Shown here: piece by piece, positions 6,083-8,729 of the stretch | Layout: every line of letters starts with the position of its first letter | How positions within the stretch are numbered: position 1 is the first letter of the stretch | Assembly (NCBI GenBank): GCA_017646225.1 | Contig: JAGCMZ010000264.1 | Span: 1-8,729 of the forward strand | Reading direction: 5' to 3' | Source: Paludibacteraceae bacterium | GTDB lineage: Bacteria; Bacteroidota; Bacteroidia; Bacteroidales; Paludibacteraceae | Length of the DNA: 8,729 bases | Notes under the pieces: generated by a model | Database searches by the model: none | What the model was told of the DNA's origin: nothing | The model's input: only the letters and a program-made list of their open reading frames with translations | Translations under genes and position numbers: made by a program

Positions 6083-7060
6083 TTAAAATTTAAATTGAAG
6101 TTTTAAATTAAATTGTCTACCTGTCAAATAGTTAGGTACTGCATATTGCGCATCGCTCGCAATGGTCGATACCCAATAGTACGAGTTTACGTTATTAAAG
6201 CCAAACAAATTCAGCACCTCAAATGCCACCAGAATTTGCCTAAAGGGTTTAAAGAATCCCCTACCCATCCAAGGGTCTTTTCCTTTTTCAAACACACGCG
6301 ATATACCCAAGTCAACCCTTCGGTAATCGGGGGTACGCAAGTTACTAGACGACTGCATTGCCCCTGGAGCCCTAACAGGCAAACCTTGTGCCCAGTTAAA
6401 GAGCACATGTACACGGTATTGTGGCAATCCAGGTATATAATCTTGGAAAAAGAGCGATACGTTGTACAGTTGATCGGTAGGACGTGGCACGTACTTATTA
6501 TCCGTACCTATCACACTCTCCATGGTACGCATCAGCGAAAATCCCAACCAAGAATCGACGCCAGGCACCATCTCACCAAACAATTTCACATCCAAACCAG
6601 CGGCATACCCATGTGCATCGTTCCTACCCATGTAGGTAATTTTCATATTATCTACCGCGTAGGGATTGATATTGTTCAAGTGCTTGTAATACACCTCTAC
6701 CGACAACTTAAAGGGGTGACGCAAAAAGTTATAATAGTAATCCATACCTGCTATAAATTGCAGCGATCGTTGCGACTTAATGTCCTTATTTAAGTAGGTA
6801 GTAAGTTGTCCATCTATCGTTACCGTATCCTTAATTTCTTTATATCCAGGCGATTGATAATACAAACCCGTAGCAAACCGGAAACGAATATCAGGCTTGA
6901 TATCAGGAAAATAAGCAATTACCAAACGAGGACTAACCGTTACTTCATTGTTAAACGACCAATAATTAAAGCGCACACCTGCATTAAACGACATGATACC
7001 GCCTTTGCGCAAATGCCATCGGTATTCATCTTGTACATATCCCCTAATGCGATATTCGTT
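6083..7060 (-). other. C-terminal barrel segment of the interrupted receptor
   Basis: These 325 sense codons continue the receptor frame directly after the internal TAA. They begin NEYRIRGYVQDEYRWHL and include a GVRFNYWSFNNEVTVSPRLV stretch, typical of the second half of Bacteroidota receptor barrels, and strand-like alternation to the terminal QFKF. There is no signal peptide. The nearest restart codons, a TTG at 7012 and an ATG at 6994, lie inside the barrel, so an independent exported product is improbable. The intact codon pattern means that selection acted on it until recently or still does through some means of suppression. Confidence 0.8.
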
Positions 7061-8500
7061 TTAGTGATTAGACGACTGCAAACTATAATACAAAGAAGGA
7101 TTGGTAGATTGATAAGGGACTGAATAACCAGACGAGTCGCGCATTTCCCACTCCCCTATGGTTTCATCTACCATTTCTTGCGTAAAATCCACCCCCCACG
7201 AGAGTGTATTATTCTCGGTTAATTTTACCGATCCATCGTGCGCTGCCTTAATCACCAACGAATTCATTTGGTTACGCGCATGCTCGTAATAATTACCTAC
7301 CCCCGTTTGTTCGCCCATCATACCATCTACCGAATACACCTTGTTGAGCCAATACTCGCCCTCTATGTCGTAACTAATGCGCTCATCGGTATAAAAAGCA
7401 GAAACAGTCAAACCCAATTTCCATCTATCCGTAGGTTTGTACACCGCCGACAAAGCACCAAATGCCGTTCTAAAACGGTCTTGCTCCTTACCCGAGAAAT
7501 AAACGGTAAAGTTTTGCAAATCGCCCATGGTACCAAAGGTGGTAGAACGGGTTTGTGGTTTAAAATTATAGGTATTTTGCGATAAGTTCGCCAAAAAGGC
7601 CAATTCTACTTTTTCGTGTGGTTTGTAGGTTATATAGGTTTGATAATCCAAAAAGTTGGGATCGTACTCACCACTGGTTTGCAGGGTACCTAACAACCAG
7701 GAGGCATTTTTATAGCGAAAACCGTGTATTTGGCTGTATTTTTCGTTCGATGATCCGATATAAGCCGTTGCTCCCATAAAACTACCCCCAACACCCGCTT
7801 CAAAACGATAGGGTTTGCGGTAAGTAATTTCCAATACAGAAGATAGTTTATCGCCATATTTGGCATCGAAACCACCAGCCGAAAACTGCACATTGCCTGC
7901 TAGGTCGGGGTTTACAAAACTCAAGCCTTCCTGTTCGCCGGTTCGCACCAAATAAGGGCGATACACCTCTATACCGTTTACGTATACACTGTTTTCGTCG
8001 TAACTACCCCCACGAACCGAATACTGCGTACTTAGTTCGTTGTTCGAACTTACCCCTTGAAATGTTTTTACCAACGATTCAATGCCTCCTACAGATGCAG
8101 TGGGCATAACTTCCAGTTTGGTGATATCTAATGCCTGCGACATGGTATGTTGCAACCTCCCCCCCTGTACGTTTACATCGGCTAGGTTTTGGGTATCCTC
8201 GCGCAAAAATAAATCCATGCGCCTATCGCTTCGCTTTTTATCGGAGAAGGTAAAAAATTTGCGCTCGGTCTTGTAGCCCACATGCGAAAATTCCACCCAA
8301 ACACTATCCTTATCGGTCAATACTTCGTATCCACCTAAGGTATCGGTTAACGTGTACCAATTTTCGGCAGGTATTGAAACGTCCACATAGGGCATTAAAT
8401 CGCCATTCTCGGCCCTCACATATCCATGCACCCTGTTAACTGCCACAACAGAGGTTGTCATGGCCAGACAGGTAAGTAATATGAATAGAAAACGACGCAA
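7061..8500 (-). CDS. N-terminal 479 residues of the TonB-dependent receptor (truncated product)
   Basis: If the TAA is real, translation yields the signal peptide, the CarboxypepD_reg-like domain, the plug and roughly the first half of the barrel. A half barrel cannot be expected to insert in the outer membrane and is probably degraded. The start is TTG at 8500 followed by RRFLFILLTCLAMTTSVVA, a convincing signal peptide. The frame has a stop only five codons upstream (8515-8513) and no ATG until codon 14, which would remove the positive charges and hydrophobic core. TTG is thus the only sensible start, and it suggests coupling to uvrD translation, which ends 2 bases before. Confidence 0.8.
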   Translation of the reverse strand: MRRFLFILLTCLAMTTSVVAVNRVHGYVRAENGDLMPYVDVSIPAENWYTLTDTLGGYEVLTDKDSVWVEFSHVGYKTERKFFTFSDKKRSDRRMDLFLREDTQNLADVNVQGGRLQHTMSQALDITKLEVMPTASVGGIESLVKTFQGVSSNNELSTQYSVRGGSYDENSVYVNGIEVYRPYLVRTGEQEGLSFVNPDLAGNVQFSAGGFDAKYGDKLSSVLEITYRKPYRFEAGVGGSFMGATAYIGSSNEKYSQIHGFRYKNASWLLGTLQTSGEYDPNFLDYQTYITYKPHEKVELAFLANLSQNTYNFKPQTRSTTFGTMGDLQNFTVYFSGKEQDRFRTAFGALSAVYKPTDRWKLGLTVSAFYTDERISYDIEGEYWLNKVYSVDGMMGEQTGVGNYYEHARNQMNSLVIKAAHDGSVKLTENNTLSWGVDFTQEMVDETIGEWEMRDSSGYSVPYQSTNPSLYYSLQSSNH

Positions 8501-8502
8501 AC

Positions 8503-8729
8503 TTAAATCAATTTAATTTTGGCAAATTTGAGCAACAACAAACGTTCACCCGAATGATCAAATTGCACACGAATACGCTTGCCATCGGCAGAGGCCTCTG
8601 CGTGTATCACTGTTCCTTGCCCAAAACGCTCGTGCAAGATACGTTGTCCCACCGCTACATCGGACACGGTAGCAAAACCACCAGCAGTGGCTGTATTAGG
8701 CACAGGACGAGGGGCAGGATTAGGACGTG
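8503..8729 (-). CDS. uvrD: UvrD/PcrA-type DNA helicase, C-terminal end (partial)
   Basis: Only the last 75 or so residues are in the window; the gene continues past base 8729, so its start and all helicase motifs are unseen. The visible part is a Pro/Ala-rich linker (RPNPAPRPVPNT) followed by VGQRILHERFGQGTVIHAEA and the terminal LLLLKFAKIKLI. This is the Tudor-like domain at the C-terminus of PcrA/UvrD superfamily 1 helicases, which in Bacillus PcrA is known to bind RNA polymerase. The protein would act in nucleotide excision repair and transcription-replication conflict resolution. A GTG lies at 8703, but the frame stays open upstream of it to the window edge and the domain is the tail of a longer protein, so it is not a start. 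Confidence 0.88.
   Translation of the reverse strand, partial: RPNPAPRPVPNTATAGGFATVSDVAVGQRILHERFGQGTVIHAEASADGKRIRVQFDHSGERLLLLKFAKIKLI

Larger units (their letters stand above)
6083..8500 (-). pseudogene. TonB-dependent outer-membrane receptor interrupted by one in-frame TAA
   Basis: As one frame this spans 806 codons including the final stop, about the normal length for a receptor of this class, with a single internal TAA at codon 480 (7063-7061). Domains in order: signal peptide (1-20), CarboxypepD_reg-like carrier domain (23-100), plug (about 105-225, including SVRGGSYDEN at 161-170 and GGFDAKYGDKLSS at 209-221), then a 22-strand-type barrel ending in QFKF, the usual terminal Phe of outer-membrane proteins. 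The frame is identical on both sides of the stop and there is no other stop, deletion or insertion, so decay is recent or the stop is an error. The gene lies 2 bases after uvrD and 1 base before the peptidase gene. No SusD-like partner is present, so a SusCD glycan system is unlikely. The ligand is unknown. Confidence 0.85.

Noticed and set aside
6113..6793. 226-codon plus-strand frame antisense to the receptor
   Set aside because: It lies wholly opposite a recognisable barrel sequence and its translation has no domain or realistic composition; it is a shadow of the receptor codons.
6083..7012. C-terminal receptor piece as an independent gene starting at 7012
   Set aside because: The codon at 7012 is a TTG inside the barrel, with no signal peptide; the frame continues upstream to the TAA.
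7061..7063. Genetic-code reassignment, selenocysteine or programmed frameshift at the receptor stop
   Set aside because: TAA terminates other genes in the window, selenocysteine uses TGA, and the frame is the same on both sides, so no frameshift is needed.

Overview
The window looks like chromosomal DNA from a Bacteroidota member, most likely a Bacteroidales relative. The evidence is the TonB-dependent receptor with an N-terminal CarboxypepD_reg-like domain, the Bacteroidota-type promoter elements (TTTG and TAnnTTTG), the lack of clear Shine-Dalgarno sequences, and the style of the ABC importer proteins. This assignment rests on sequence style and remembered family traits, not on a database search.

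Layout. Bases 1-295 hold no convincing gene. They are a mosaic of short repeats: one copy of a two-block repeat, a near-perfect palindrome and a heptamer repeat array. Bases 296-1426 (minus) encode a GT4-type glycosyltransferase. Bases 1427-1692 hold a second, longer copy of the repeat and a striking 11-bp inverted repeat that reads as two overlapping divergent promoters. Bases 1693-4846 (plus) are a tight three-gene operon for an iron-chelate/cobalamin-type ABC importer: binding lipoprotein, FecCD/BtuC permease and ATPase. The junctions are ATGA and TAATG overlaps. The operon collides tail to tail, with a 4-nt overlap, with a second tight cluster on the minus strand (4843-8729): end of a UvrD/PcrA helicase, then 2 nt, a TonB-dependent receptor, then 1 nt, an M48 (Ste24/CaaX-protease-like) membrane metallopeptidase.

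The receptor is broken by one in-frame TAA (7061-7063). The reading frame continues cleanly for 325 more sense codons to a normal outer-membrane-protein C-terminus. This is a recent nonsense mutation, a base-call error or, less likely, readthrough.

How the parts could work together: the importer would take a metal chelate or corrinoid from the periplasm into the cytoplasm. Such importers need an outer-membrane TonB-dependent receptor, and one lies next door, but it is in a separate, opposite-strand operon and its ligand is unknown, so a partnership is only a guess. I found no phage, CRISPR, toxin-antitoxin or defence genes. The most unusual material is non-coding: the symmetric divergent promoter, the repeat pair that flanks the glycosyltransferase gene, and the terminator-like hairpin that is intact in one repeat copy and split from its T-tract in the other.
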